From Apostichopus japonicus (taxonomy: Eukaryota > Echinodermata > Holothuroidea > Aspidochirotida > Stichopodidae), in contig NC_092567.1 of NCBI RefSeq assembly GCF_037975245.1, positions 5,836,214-5,900,213 on the forward strand: a stretch of 64,000 nucleotides of DNA. The letters run 5' to 3'. Position numbers and translations under genes: made by a program. The notes below the pieces were generated by a model. That model was given only the letters and a program-made list of their open reading frames with translations. It did not search any database and was not told the origin of the DNA. Shown piece after piece: positions 22,901 to 37,900 of the stretch. The number at the start of each line of letters is the position of its first letter. The first letter of the stretch is position 1.

Positions 22901-25900
22901 TTGAGTTTGCTCTTGCTGAAGGAAAGTGGCTTTGGAAGCTCTTGCAAATGGAAGAAAATGTCCTTGATTCTCACAGCTGAAATATTGCTCACAGTTTTGC
23001 ACTGGTTGGCAATCAGCAGTGTATGAATGAAAACTTCCATTCTGTACCTTCCAGCCAGTGTTTGTGGTGTGTTTTTTTTTTTTTTTAACTCAAATGTAGC
23101 TTTTCTTGACTTCCATGACTTCACATTCTGAGGAATTTATTAATGTTAGTCAAGCTGTTGTTCTCCACACATAAACAGGAAGTCAAGAATTCCATTTTAA
23201 GAACACAACTACTTAGCAAGTAAACTCCCACTGGCAGGAATCTGTGCACAATCTTGCATTAAACAATTGTCCCTCCGTTACTGGTAACGGAGGGACACTA
23301 CTTCACTTGTTCTTTATTTTAGCATAAAAGTAGCTAACTCCTTGGTTTAACATTTCTTTAGTGGTTAACCCTATGAAAGTGTTTTATACAAATTATGAAA
23401 TTTTTCCAGCATTGAATGACTGAGAAATTTAAAAAAATGTATTTTTTGGGTAACGGAGGGACAAATCAGGTAATTAGCAATTACTGCTAATTGACAATTT
23501 ATAGACATTGAAGGGGAAAAATTCCTGTGATATGCATAATATTGACCAGGACTACTAGGCTGTGTAAGTAATCTTTCTAAGTCATCATTGTACTAGGAAA
23601 AAATTGGTTTTAAAAATATCCACAAAATTCAATATTTTTTGGCATAACACAAGTGCAAATTGGCATGTGTTATATATGTCTATAACTTTTTATTAAATTA
23701 GTATATTTTTGTTCTGCAAGCACAGTGGTAAAATATAACTCTTTACCTATCTAGCCATACCACATTTGACCATGTTCTGTACATTTCCAATTTCAACCCA
23801 ATTGTTACATTTCCCTTGACCCTGCCCAGAAACAAATGCAGCTTGGATGGTTGTATGTTAGTAACGACGAGCCTTTAATCTTGTTATTACATGCAAAGAA
23901 TATTACACATAGATAAACTTAAGTAAAGAAACACGCGCTGAGATTTCGTAATCTATTACTATAATCAGTCACAGTACATACTGTACCATAGAAAATGGTT
24001 ACAAACGTGTCACTTGTCTGATGATCACCAAACACGTAGGAAACTCAGAGATTACACATGATTAAACAAAATATACTATATTAACTTGCACTGCCTCTAT
24101 TTATTGAGCATTTTTGATGCCGGAAGTGAACAACTGAATTAAACTATACACATAATATGTTACAACAACAAGTTAACATTATACTCATTTGAAATAACAT
24201 TCCTACCAATGGATAGTTTCATGTTGTAATAGATATAAGTTAATACACGCAACTGTCAGGAAATCCTTTCTCTACCAGTTTTGTGTTGAGGATAACATGT
24301 ACATTACGATCTTCCCTGCAGCAATTACCACCCCATTCCCCCTGTTCTTAGCCAAAAACAGGGAAGATTAAATATCTACCTGAGTTGGTAATGCTAGCCA
24401 TACTGAACTCTCCTCTGCACAAATTCATGATTAAAGAAACACAGTGTATTTTTTTCAGTGGTCAAGCCAAACTTGTCTTCACACACAGGAAAGTAGTACT
24501 GGCCATTAGAGCACTTGTGTTTGCAATCATACAGGTGACTGGTCAACTCAAGGATGAATCCTAATGACAGTATATGGGGTAGTTTATGCTATCAAGAAAC
24601 AAATTAATAATGCTTGAGTGAATTAGATGAGGACAGTTTTTCTATGGGCAAGCTTGACTGCCATGTAGACTCTGAGTACATTTATATAAGAATAAGGTAT
24701 AACCTACAGTACGGTTACTTAGCAACATCAAACATATTGTGTTACTGTAACTTGTATCCTATTTAATAGAAAATGTTAATTACATAGTCAAATTATTTGC
24801 AAATAGTGACTTCAAATTGATAATTTTATTGATAATATGTTTGAAAGTATCATTACCCCTCTCTTGTTTAGATGTTGCCCAAGACTAAGACTCACCGCAC
24901 ACCTGGTAAGTCTGATGTACAAGTTATTGCAAGCTGAGTGCAGTGAATGCTGCAAACAATACCTTCAATTGCTTTAAGATACTGTAAAATACCACGCATA
25001 CAATTAAAATGAATTTCAACATACATATCCTCTACAAGTGATAATATATAATAATGTAACTGATTCCAGTGACTTTTTTGCTGTCATATCAAATTCATGT
25101 TATGTTAACTTTACCAAATGGTGATTAATAAATGACACAATAATTTCACGGTTCCTTTTGTACTTCAGTATTTATGGTTTATGAAAATAAGATGAACATT
25201 CTGATTACATCAGAATGCGTCCCACTTCAGATAACAATTATGACCCAATGATGACTCCCAAAAGGTCTGGGCCAAGAATTTTTTTTTTTACACATCTTTG
25301 CCAAATGTTGGAATCGATTGACTCTTTGCAATTAAAGCAGCTGTTCAAATAACCATTTAGTTTGAGAACGAATCTAAAGTTAAGCAATTAAATTAACATA
25401 TCAAGACTTTATTTTCTACAGCAAAATTTGGTTGAGCAGCTACCAATAATGACATTCCAATTAAAAATAAAACAACTTTCTTCCGACCATTTCATTATCG
25501 AATTTGTTCCTGATATAAAATAAGATTGTTACTAATCACACTTTTCTGGTTTCCTACAGAGGAGGAACAATTCATCAAGGAATTAAAGGCAAAGTATGAG
25601 TTACTTTATCACTCCGTACAACCATTGCCTTACATCAGAGACAGAATGTATTGTGTTGATAAAGTATATGTTTATAGTGGCATTGAACGGTTAGTTGAAC
25701 AAGCACATGGAAACAAAATTTGGAAACTTTTAGAGTCACATCATGAACTACTAAAGAAACCTGAGAATTGTGGTAGGCAAATTATAGAGGGCGAACCTGG
25801 ATCCGGAAAATCAACACTGACACTACAGCTTGCATACGATTGGTGCCAAAGAGTTCCAAAATCCCCTTTAAGTAACGTACCGGTACTTATTTACCTGCGG

Positions 25901-28900
25901 CTAAGACAACTGAGAGGGGTGAAGTCAATATACCAAGCAATACGGCGTTTTATATTACCCAGAGACTCAGATCTGAGTGAGGTTATAGTGGAATCAATCA
26001 TAAAGAATTGTTCAGGTGTATTGGTTATTTTGGATGGATTTGACGAATACCCTGATAAAGACGATCAAGAGACTGATATTTCTCTTATCCTTCGGAGAGA
26101 AATGTTGCAGGATATAGACGTCATTCTGACTACCAGGCCTTTCTACTTGCCGAAAGAATTTGCACCGCATACTGATCGAATACGTTTAACAGGTTTCAAC
26201 GAGGACATCCGAGATAAATATATTCGAAAAGCAGTTGTACAGGGTGACGAACAAGCTGCCAGGGAAATAATACTTAAACTCCAACGAAACCCTCTACTTG
26301 GTGACTTGTGTCAAGTTCGTTTGTTGTTTATTTTGTTTGCTCACATGATCCACGAGAACAAAGACTTGAAGACATTCAAATCCGTTACTAGTTTCTTTCG
26401 TAATGTGATAGCTTGCTTCAATAGTCATTTGATGAACAAAACAGTTAAAAAGGTATGTTTTGGCTCAAAACATGATGAGTTGAACAAGGTTGCTTTTGAG
26501 GCATTGAGCGGTAGAAACCAACGGATTGTGTGGGATAGTACTTCCCTAAGAAAACGACTTGGGGATGACTTTTATGAGCGGTATCTTAAAACTGGAATAT
26601 TTTTTGAGGAAGAAGTTCTGACTGGTGATCAATTTCTCTACAAAAAGGAAGTCAGATTCTGCCACAAATTGTTCTGTGAGTGGTATGCTGCCCACTACAT
26701 TGCTGATTATCTATCTCAAGAATCTTTAACCTCTGCCACAACAGAGAGCCAGAGTGTAGCTGAACTGCTCCGTTATTTGGACCCCTTTGAACTTCACTAT
26801 GTTTACAGATTTGCCTGTGGTCTTAATAAGACTGCTTCGGGTAAAATTGTAAATTTTCTGCAAAACAACCTTAAACATGAAAAGTTTGCTATGATGTGTA
26901 TGCTGGAACAAGACTATAACAATGAGAATATTGTTGGTGCAATCACAAAGTTGGCCTCTAAAGTGGTCCACGTACATGGCGATCACAGTCAACTACATCA
27001 GAGATCAACTTTACAAGTTTTGGAATTCGCGAGTGCAAACCAGGTGAAGTAATGTTCTTTCACTGCAATCAAGACATATTTCCTCAGGTTTGTGGTCATG
27101 TGGTCACGGTCTTGTACTGTTATTGTACAATAGAATTAAAATCAGTGTGTCCTTATACCTACAAAAAACAGTGCAAAACTTCCAGCCTCCACAGGGATTC
27201 GAACCTTTGCCCTCTCATGTATTTAAGTGCTTGGTTTATTTTTCTGCCAAGTCCTGTTTTGATTTTTCCAGTTTGCGCTGCATTTCTTGAAAGTTATATA
27301 ATAGCAATCGATTCATGAGATCAGATACCCAACTGTATACATATCTTCAGAGGTTGAATCCCAAAATAATGACCTAATGACCATACGAACGTAAACAATA
27401 TCAAATGCTAACAACACTTAGTGTCGATGTCGTTACCAATAGTGTCACTTGATTTATTGCTTTCATGTGGCCATACTGCCAACTAATAAATGAACACACT
27501 ATGACATAGACAATCCAAACCTTGAAAATATTCGAATAATTTGAGTTATAGTTGTGAGGTCCCCTTTACTGCAAAAAACTAAAAGTAAAACGCCAAATGA
27601 TTTATGCAGTAGCGTTTCATTGCCATGGTAAGCTACTGTTGAAATGTCATTTTGACCTCACAATGTAAATGTATGGTCTAAAGTAAAGTAAAGTAAAATT
27701 TATTGATATTCATTATAAAATGACAATATACTAAAATGGACAACAGCATCTCAAAAATAGTTTAAGAAAAGTTATCTATGTATAATACAATTCAAAGTCT
27801 TAATACTTCTAGGTAAAAATGATCGCCAAAACCGTTCTGTCCGCATACGTGGGATCGTGTAAAATCTACGTGGTTTCATGTAAAAATCAAACAAATCCTT
27901 GCATAATTACTAGGAGTGTCCACATGTTGACGTAGAATAGTGTCCAGAAGCAGGCAGGCATCCCCCGTCGATCTGCCACTGCGATATGCAAATTGGTATT
28001 TGTCCAGTGATGGAATACAGTTCAATATTTCGCTACGAAGAAGTTTCTCGAAACACTTCATTTAAACAATGGTCTAACTCAATTACATAAAACCCTCCAT
28101 CCGGGTAATGTAGAATAATGTAGATAATGTAGAATGATTCTTTTACTAGAGGATAACTACAATACATTAACCTTGTTCATTTCTCTAACAGATTACCATA
28201 GCTTGCCTACACCTGACCATGGCCTTCAAGGAGTGTGATGGATACACTATTTTACTCCAATCTGGCCTCTCTCTCTGTCCTTTAGTGACAGTAGAAAAGA
28301 TACACATAGAGACTGAGAAGGAGGGAAATGAACCGTATACAATATCAGAGATACAGTTAACAAACATCTTCTGTTTTGGGCTTCGTTGTCAGTCTGTTAA
28401 GGAGCTGTCGTAAGTTGAATCTCATGTTTTTGTTATCATACTATGTACCTACAAGTACTCTCTCTGGTTATATTTAAAATAACTGATTTACCAAAGTAAT
28501 AGAGATAAACACAGAGCTCTGACAAAACTTGTATTAGAAATGACGTATCATCAAGAAATGCATTGTAATCGGAAATTTTAGTGTTACAATCATGAGTTGT
28601 TTATGTTGGTATGACTAGCCATCACAGTATTAATTATAACAAAAAGAAACAATGACAGTTGTGAATTTGGAAGGTACTGTAAGAATTTTTTGCATATATC
28701 ATTGGGAAAATCTCTTACATGATATGATAAGTATCATCAAAGAGGCCAAGGTGTAATTGAACCCAACAAATTTCTTCATGAATTTTGGAGGATTTAATCA
28801 GTAATGTGGTAGTATGAGAAACGGAAGACAACATACTGTGCTTGGAATTGTATTACATACAAGTCTATTTTACAATCTATCTGATTGCACACCAATTCCT

Positions 28901-31900
28901 TTCATGGACTCCTAGCACGACCTAAGGACGAGCCTAAACATACTGTACATTACACTATTACCTTCCTGCAGTTATGGGCTCATTTGCTCATATTAAACAG
29001 CAAAATGATGTCCACAGTAAGGTGTTTCAATTCCAATCATTTTGAAGCACTTCCTAATCATTTCCTATATGGAATTGGCTTCATAGCAAGACTGTTTTGC
29101 TATCTTTCTTTCATGTTGGTTTGTTTCTTCCTTTCTAATTCAAAGGTTCAGTGAATGTCTGCTGCCTCTTTTGCCCTCTCAAGAGTCTATCAAGTCAGAG
29201 ATGATATCTAGGAAACTTAAAAGTAACTATCGATTCTGTCCGTATTAGTTGATTATTTGATTAAATCTAGTCATCAAGGAGTTGATATAAGAGATAATTT
29301 TATTGTAACATTTTCATAAGAAGTGCAAAAAGCAGATTGTAAGCCTTTGGTAAAAGCAAGAATGATGCAAAAGTAGAAAATATGACAAAATAAATTGCTT
29401 TGTCAGGAGGATTACATTGATTTCAGGAGCAGTAAGTGTTAACCGCCTAACTGATTTGTCCTGCTCGGCACATTCCTTTGGTCAAGCTACTGTCATGGCA
29501 ATGTTATTAACATATCATACCTATACTTAGGATATTTGTTTAAGAACATTACTTTAAGTCTAAACACCGAAATCGTGTCGTTTTAAGTCAAGCCATATTT
29601 ATTGGATGAAAAGCACCAAATTCAAAGTTAGGTCTTAAGTGTTCCATTTTTAGTGTAGAGGTATCCGTTTCATTTATGTGAAAAAGGTAATTCCTCTCCT
29701 TCATAAATATTAAAAAGTCTTTAAATTTAACATATTTTTACATACTTGTCATCATAGTAAACTGGCGAGACTACGGTTACAACCTGAATCTCCATTCTGG
29801 TGATTGGGAGGTATGATTCTTTTGTATTTAGTTGCCAGGGCTTTTTGTTATTGTGTGTGTCCATTAGTGCAGAACAAGTTGGAAGTAGTGTAAATGCCGA
29901 CAACCACTAGACAACGACAGAGATCTTGACATAGCTTAGGGAATATAATGTGTAGTTCTAGATTGTGAAAACAATATTTTAAAATATGAGTTGGTCATCT
30001 GACATTTTTGATTACTAATTAATTCAGATCATTAATCAACTGAAGATACTCAAGGTAACCCTGTACGACGTTTCTTTCTATTGGGACTATTTTGAACTTT
30101 TCTGTACATAGTGGTAAGTCTGGTAGTTTGCTGGATGTGTTTTTGACTTATTTTCATAACAATGGATTTTCTTTAAGCTATAGTAATACCAATGATACTA
30201 CAATTAGAATAGTAAAAAAAAGTAAAAACAGAAAGATAAGTTTACACTGCTTCATTTTGTGTTTATTTTCAGGTTGATAATATCAATATTATTGAGTCAC
30301 TGTGTTCAGAGAGGTTACAGATCTGGACTAAAGATAGTAAATTACAACAGAATTGTACTTTGCAGCTACTGAAGAACGCATCTAACAATGATGTAAGTCA
30401 GTAGTCTAATATCAAAATCCCTATGATGGACTAGATATGTCAAAATACATCATCCCCATTATGTACTTGATATGTCATCCCCATTACGTTATTAAGTGTT
30501 TTATGAAGCTACGATAGTATCATTTTGCATTTAGCAGTCAAATTATTTGAAAAATTTGATTCATTGTCTACAACAGTGTTACGAATGCAGGATTTTGCAT
30601 CCAGAACGCAAAGTTCCAGAGATGGACGCAAACACTTCACATTGCGTCCCGCGGATCGAAACCCTAAGTACACACACTCAGAACTAGGCCTATATATGCA
30701 AAACATAACAAAACAAATTTTTGAATGAATATCTTTTGAATGAACATTATTTTCCAAACCTCAGGATAACCCAAATTTCTTCCAATCATTCTGATGATTG
30801 AATTTGTCTTAAATCAAATAAATCATAGCAATCAACCACAAGGTACAGAGTTATAACTCCGTACCTTGTTATATAACAACATTTACATTACAGAGCTTTA
30901 CATGCAAACAATATTCATGGTTCTTTTCCAAACTTCCCATGATCTGATTGGCTAATAGTTCCTTACCCATTGTCTGGAAACATTCTTGTGTCTGTAGTGC
31001 TCAATGAACACATATTATGTAAATTAACAACATGTACATTACTTTCCCGTGTAGAGATGACAATGTTTGTGTTATAAGCTATCATATGTGTGCACTCAAA
31101 TATCATAACATTAGGCCCTGTTGACAGTCATGGTATGAAATTTTGGTTGAATTTTTTCTACGATATCACGTAATATTTGAGTCATTGTTTTGATAAAAAA
31201 AAAATTGTCAGTTGAGTTAAACGTGCAGTGTTTTTACTTTTAAATGCTCTCTCTATGCACTCCTATTACTTAACATGAATTTCCAACATTCACAGCATAT
31301 GCATAGCCTATAACATTTCACACACCCTTTGTAAGGAAGTTGTTTTACCATGCAGTAGTATGGATTGTGTGATCTAGGAAAGCATATATGGTAACTAGTC
31401 CACAGTAAAATTCTCGCTTCGGAATTTTGAAAGTCATTTTGTTGGTATAAAAGTTACAGGTTTATCTTTTGATGATTTTTATCTCAATACATTACATGTA
31501 TAGAGATATTGTAACAGTAAGTGGGACTCTCTCTTCTCTTAAAAAATTTTCAGCGTCTTCATACAAAGTTCTTTTTCTCTGAAATTTCCAGAGCAAGCAT
31601 ATATCATATAGGCCAACAAAAGTTACTATTTTTTATTCAAGAATTGTATCTCATTCCATGACTTTTTCACCGATTTATGTCCAAATTTGGCCAAATCCCT
31701 CTGAAAAACCGTTGACCGAGGCTTTTTTGCACACGCTACAAAACTTGTTTGTTTCCTTGTTTTTGATAATTAAGCCCGCCTCCAAGTTTGGTTTGTAGCA
31801 GATTGGCAATGACTCAAGCCCCGCCTCCAAGTCTGGTTTGTAGCAGATTGGCAATGACTCAAGCCCCGCCTCCAATTCTGGTTTGTAGCAGATTGGTTAG

Positions 31901-34900
31901 GACTCATGGCAGCTACATGTTAGATATACGAAAATGGCCACCCTCGCGACCAATTTTCTATACTGTTGTGAGATATGCTGCTGGTACTGGTAGTGTATTG
32001 CACACTAATTTCATACACATTGTCGTACTACATTTAATTTATATTAGGACTTCGTCTGTTTATAGCTCCATGGTTTTAGTAATATCAATTTAAGGATTGT
32101 ACTGTTGTTCGGGTAGTTTTTCAGAGCAAGAGTCATGATAAGTTTGTTTGATTGCCCATCAGGTATTTTTGTATAATTACATATACACATTGTTGTGTTT
32201 ACAAGTTTAGGCTAGGCCTACAGTCGTGCATCCTATATTAGACTTTCATTTAGTAATGGCCACATTAGCATTGTACTGGTGGTGTTCAGGCAGTTTTGGG
32301 CCAGGGTGCAGTAAGTTTGTTTGATTGCCTTACAGTGTGTTTTAATTTTAACTTAAGTTTCCAACTTATATTTTAACTGTGACTCCATAAATTTAACATA
32401 ATGTGAATGGTATAATACAACAACTCTTAATTTGGAATAGAGTGGATATTGTGCATTTCTAGAAAGAAGCATCATTATGAATTAACAGCTTGTTTGGTAT
32501 ATTTCTTTAAACCCCCCCCCCCCAAAAAAAGAATTAAGAACAAAAATTATAATCTATCACATTTTATTTTCACTGGAGTATGTATAAAAGAGGAGCCAGC
32601 CATAGCATCACAACTTTTATAAGACTATAAAAATTGGATAAGGTTATGTTTTATTTATAAGGATAGAAGATGTATAACTATAAGGTTATAAGAAGTATGA
32701 TTAGCTTTCTTTTGAACCTGTGATGTTTGACATCAAATATTCAAAGAATTAAAAGAAAATACTAAAATGGAGAGGAACTGGGGTGGCTATAAGGAGAGGA
32801 GGAGGCCACCCATCACTTTCAATTAAAAACTTGTAATCTACTTGTACATTATTTTTTCCAAGTCATAAATCCACGAAATCTTCATGTCAAAATTATTGAG
32901 AAGGAAAAACGTGGGTTGTTTTGATACTTGGAAGTGTACACAGTTTTGATGGTAGTCACCACTACAGTCTACAGTAACGTACAGTAGGTCGATAGGCCTA
33001 GCTTTCTCAAGGTGGGCATCAAGAATATGGTCGAGTTGTTCGCCTCTTCTTATTTGACTGTTGTCATTGACGTCAAACTATATGACCAAAAATATTATAT
33101 ATATTGATATTGATAATTGTAGAGACAGAGCAAAGATATGAAACTAGGAATCGAAATTAGAACTTCCAGTATTGAGATACTGCATCATTGATGCTCTTGT
33201 TGTGCATGGCATAGACCTATCACTATCTATGGCTTCTTGTTGTGCACAAGCCAATGTGCCTTCAGGGGTCATTATAGCTTAGTATTATACGTTCCTGTAG
33301 AGGTATTTTACATTGCATTTTTCATGGAGGACTACAGGGACGCAAGTTTTTCTGAGCGGACTCAAACGCTGTTAAACTTTTAATCCTAGTAACCATACTG
33401 GTCTTCACAGTGTACTAACTTTCATGCTAAATGTACACATAAGATAATCATATCATAATGAATTATTTTTCCAAGGAGTACTCCAGCTAGTGGCACACAT
33501 AACACAAGATGATTTAATGATTACATATCACTCTGTAGTGACAATATATCTATAATTCATAAGGTGTTTGGTTTGACACAATAACAACAGGACGTTTAAC
33601 ATAACTAATTCATATGAAGAAATTTTCTCACTACATTCCTAGTCTAACAGCCCATATTTCATCCTGGATATAATTCATATATCAGTCATTTGCCCATTTT
33701 ATGTTTCATGCATTTATTCATTTTAGTGTTACTGTCTTTTTGATACATTGTGTACTATGGTAGATAAAGAAGTTGGATCAACCCATATTAAACATGGTGA
33801 AGAAAAATGTTGTTTCTGTTAATATTAATGTTAGATTTCAATAAACAAACTTGAGCCTAATCGTAATAATGCGAGGAGTGGATTTATGCTAGTATTAAGA
33901 TGGATAAGTGATACCTTTAGGAAAGTGATTGGCCACAGAAGGTTATAATCGTATAAATAATTGATATAGCTCTAAATCATTTGAATGTTGATTGAATCGT
34001 ATGTTACCTTCCTTCAGATCCCCATCTTCCATCTGGAGCTTCTACAATCCTTCTCCAAGGCTGATGCTGGTAACATCATCCTCTGTTCAGGGCTACAATT
34101 GTCCTGTCCTGTGTCATTAAAGAAGCTATCGATAGATACATATGAGGAGGGAAGAGAACTGACAGAGACAGAGGTTGTTGGCATATTGATGTTTGCACAA
34201 CATTCACAGCGATTGGAAAAGCTAATGTGAGTATTTCAATGAATATCGTATCTTAGTAATGCGTACCTAGATACCACTTTCACACTTTTAAAAGGCATAA
34301 ATACCTAAAAAGTTTTATCATTATTTGCCAAGTGGAAAGATACTCTCACAGGACAGATTTTTATTGTTTCTGAATTGAGTATTTACAGACCCATTTTTTA
34401 CCTTCGCCTTGTTTGTTAAACTCTGCATTTGGATCGTGAGGAGTGGTGCTTTGTTCGGGTTAATTGTCATTTTAGGGACTTGGCAGAAAATAAGCTATAT
34501 TTCAAATATTTCGCAAAACAAATGCTATATCATTGAATGACTTTCCTTCTAATGAATAGCTTTACTCATTGTTTATGTATGATATACAGGTTAGCTTTAT
34601 CGTCTGTGTTATTGTCAATGCCTTACTCGTTCAGGTCATTGACAGTAATCGTCTGAAAAATTTACCAAAAATGAAATCGGATAACTTTTTGTGAATTGCA
34701 TGTGATCAGGCAATTGACCGACTCATGGTTCTGCTTTACTCACAGGTTCTTATTTTGTCTGTTGCCCCAGTCTATTGCTGCTGAGGATATTCCTTCAATA
34801 TTGAAGTCAAGGAAAGTGAAAGGTACTTTATGCGAATGCTCAGGTTAACCTCTGTCGATTGATCAATATCGACAGTTGGTACATTAACGTCATGATCTGA

Positions 34901-37900
34901 TACTGATTACTATTATTACAGCAGCCAATCATTGTAGTCAATAATGTAAATTGTATTACTTATCATTGGTTGCCTGAAGTTATCATTAACATAATAAATT
35001 AAATGTGTGAAACATCAAGCACAGGATGTATATTTATAGACGATTCTGATATGATGGAGACATCAAGCCTTCTAACTTGTTTTATATTCAAAATGAAATA
35101 AAACTGTTAGCATGCTGCTTATCCACTAAGGAGCCTGTGTAAGAGAATGTGTAAAAGTAAGTTGGCCTGACATTTCAATCCTACAGTAGCAGGAACTTCT
35201 TCAGAGGCTAAATGAAAAGTATCAGTAACAGAAGGGACAAAAACACACACAGAATACAGACAGGTTAATGAGCAGGGTGAACACAAAGAGATAGATGTAA
35301 GAGGATTAATAGACAAGGGATGGAGAGAAGAAAGAAACCAACAGGGGAAGAGGAGCGGTAGGAGATCCAAAGAGAGGATTAAGGGAACAGGGTAGGGAGT
35401 AAACTGGAGGACACGGACAGAAATGTGTGGAGAATAAAAAAAGACGGTGGAAGAGAGCTACAGGAAGAGGAGTGACAGGGGGGACAAGGGGAGAAGGGGG
35501 GACAGAAGAAAAGTTAGTCATGTCCTTCCTGAATGTTGAGCTCATGAGGTTGAATGGTGTGAAGGCTTTGCATCTACAGTCTCCCTCTGCTGTTTCGTAC
35601 CAGGTCAGGGAGGCTACCTAAGGAAACAATCCCCTGTTGGGACATGTTATTCATGGTATGGTTGGGAAGGTTAAAGTGTGTAGTCTTATATTCTAATACA
35701 TGCTACATGCAGTAATAAGCTTGATACAAGACTCAAGAGAGGTAGTACAGCTGGCTGAGATGTTGTTGTTTTGACTTTTGTATTCAGAGTGTCTGTCACT
35801 GCTAGACAATTATACATACTGTACACTAGGTGTCTAAATATAAACATACCACCACAGAGATATGGTGAGGAATTAAGAACCAGACTGAATTAGTATTAGA
35901 TACCCTCAGGAAGTTCTACAGTTACAATAATATTATGCAGTGAGGGTAATTTAAGACTGGGAATATCTCCAGATCAGGGTTAACATGAAATACATCCAGT
36001 ATGTTACATATGCTGAGCATCAAACGTTTGCCTTTTGCATGATACATGACAGTGAAGGGGGACCATGATTTAATTATAACCTAATGATATGCTTTTCTAA
36101 AGAATGTCAGGTTAAATGTTTTAAAGAAATAATGATACACAAACTGGTTTATCCTGTTTCAAAGCTTTCCGCATAAATGAAAGTTACATTTTTCACTCGA
36201 TAACAGAACAGAGAATGATGGCAAAACTTGCCCTTCTGCCTTGTTTTGCGCATGTTCTACATGTTAATGTAATTATGTAAAATAGCTGGGCGTAGCAGAT
36301 TCTTGTACATTGTCATTGGGGTGTCTGGGAGTGAAATAATCATGTTTTATTTTTATTTTGTTAATCATGGCATTGTAACCTCTTTCATTTTAGTCACTTG
36401 GTTACCGTACGATAGTGGCAAAATTTATGACCTCAACCTTGAATCTGGTCGATGGTTGGTGAGTGTTAAGAACTTATTAAACATGTTCCACTAACCTATT
36501 GCTTGACAACTGGTTATATAATTATCTGGAAAGAAGTATTAATGTATTCAAAGAATCGGAACTCTCCAACGACTGTTAAGTGATTTTCAAAATGAATCAA
36601 TAAAAGAAAGGAACAGTTTGATAGGTAAGATGCTTCAATATATTTTGCTCAGATTGTTGAGGTGGACTCACATATTGAATCAAGTAACAAGAAAATTAAA
36701 CAGAATAACATCATGTCTGTGTAACCTTACTTTGACCAGTGTTCGTATCGATTGATTGTTTTTCAATTAACAGTTCAGGGGGTATATGGAAAAATGTTTA
36801 ACCAGTTAGTTTTCAGAGTTTTTTTTTTTTTTTTGGTCACTCAAGTACATTAAATTAACATTGATTGCAGTACCGTCGTGCATCTTGCCTGAAAGTAGTA
36901 GATGAAAACCTCATGCAATTATCTTCTGTATAACAGTTGAGTTTTCGAATCCAGAATCAATTGCTTCGCACTGTCAGTTACAACTGCTGCGTGTGTGTCC
37001 AGTATCGTATAGTCTTTGCATTAACTTTTGATCAGAGTCAGTCTACGATACCATTACATAAATATCAAAAAGATTAAGAGGCAACAAAGAACAGTTGATA
37101 GATCATTCATTCTTGTCACCTTTGCTCCTGTAATTACCAGATACATGCTCCTTATTGCAGTTTGAATATTAACGTCATCAGAGTGTCGTCAAAGTGTCAC
37201 ATGACAGATATTATTGATATAACTTTGATCCCAAGCATCTCTGATATTCATCCCAAAGTAATATTTTTCTTTGTAGCATACTTCCTTCTTTGTTTGAATT
37301 GAAAAGAAAATTAATTCTTGATTCGCCTCATAACTGTTTGAGTGATTTTGTGACATCATATTGGTAAAGCTCATAAACCTTCCTATTGTATCTAACTTAT
37401 AGTATGATGATCGTACACTCGATGTGACAGATGCAGTTTACAGCAAGGAGGTAGGTAGTGAAGTATAATGTATTACAATACACACAGATTCATTGGTTTA
37501 ATCTCGATGAACATTGTAATGGAGGAGATTGATCATTAACCTACAAAATAATCTGAACATTTTTTGGCATGTATAGAAATATAATAATGTTTGAAAGGGA
37601 CGATTCAAAAAAAGATGGTCGCTGTGTGCAGCTTGAACACAAAAGAATAAATTACATATCGTAAATAGTTTTGCTATATTTATATAAGTTACATAAGGCT
37701 TGCTACTAGATCTTAGAAAGCATTAGTGATTCACGGATTCATTATACATAACAAACAATTAGCTTCTTAATGTTTCTCTATTAACTCATAGTACTATGAA
37801 AAAGTAACATTAAGGGTAACATTAAGTTGATTGCTCCATATTTTCTAATCTCATTTGCTTGACAGTGTGAATTCACAAATCCCTAACAGCCATATACTTT

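Noticed and set aside
25526-27052. The NACHT open frame as an intronless 508-codon gene starting at its first ATG
   Set aside because: The first residues come from intron sequence before a good acceptor, and the last codons run past a donor. Flanking exons join in phase, and the second gene shows the same borders.
31788-32093. 101-codon frame with a 15-residue repeat
   Set aside because: Arises because the 45-bp repeat period is divisible by three. It lies in an intron with no splice or start support.
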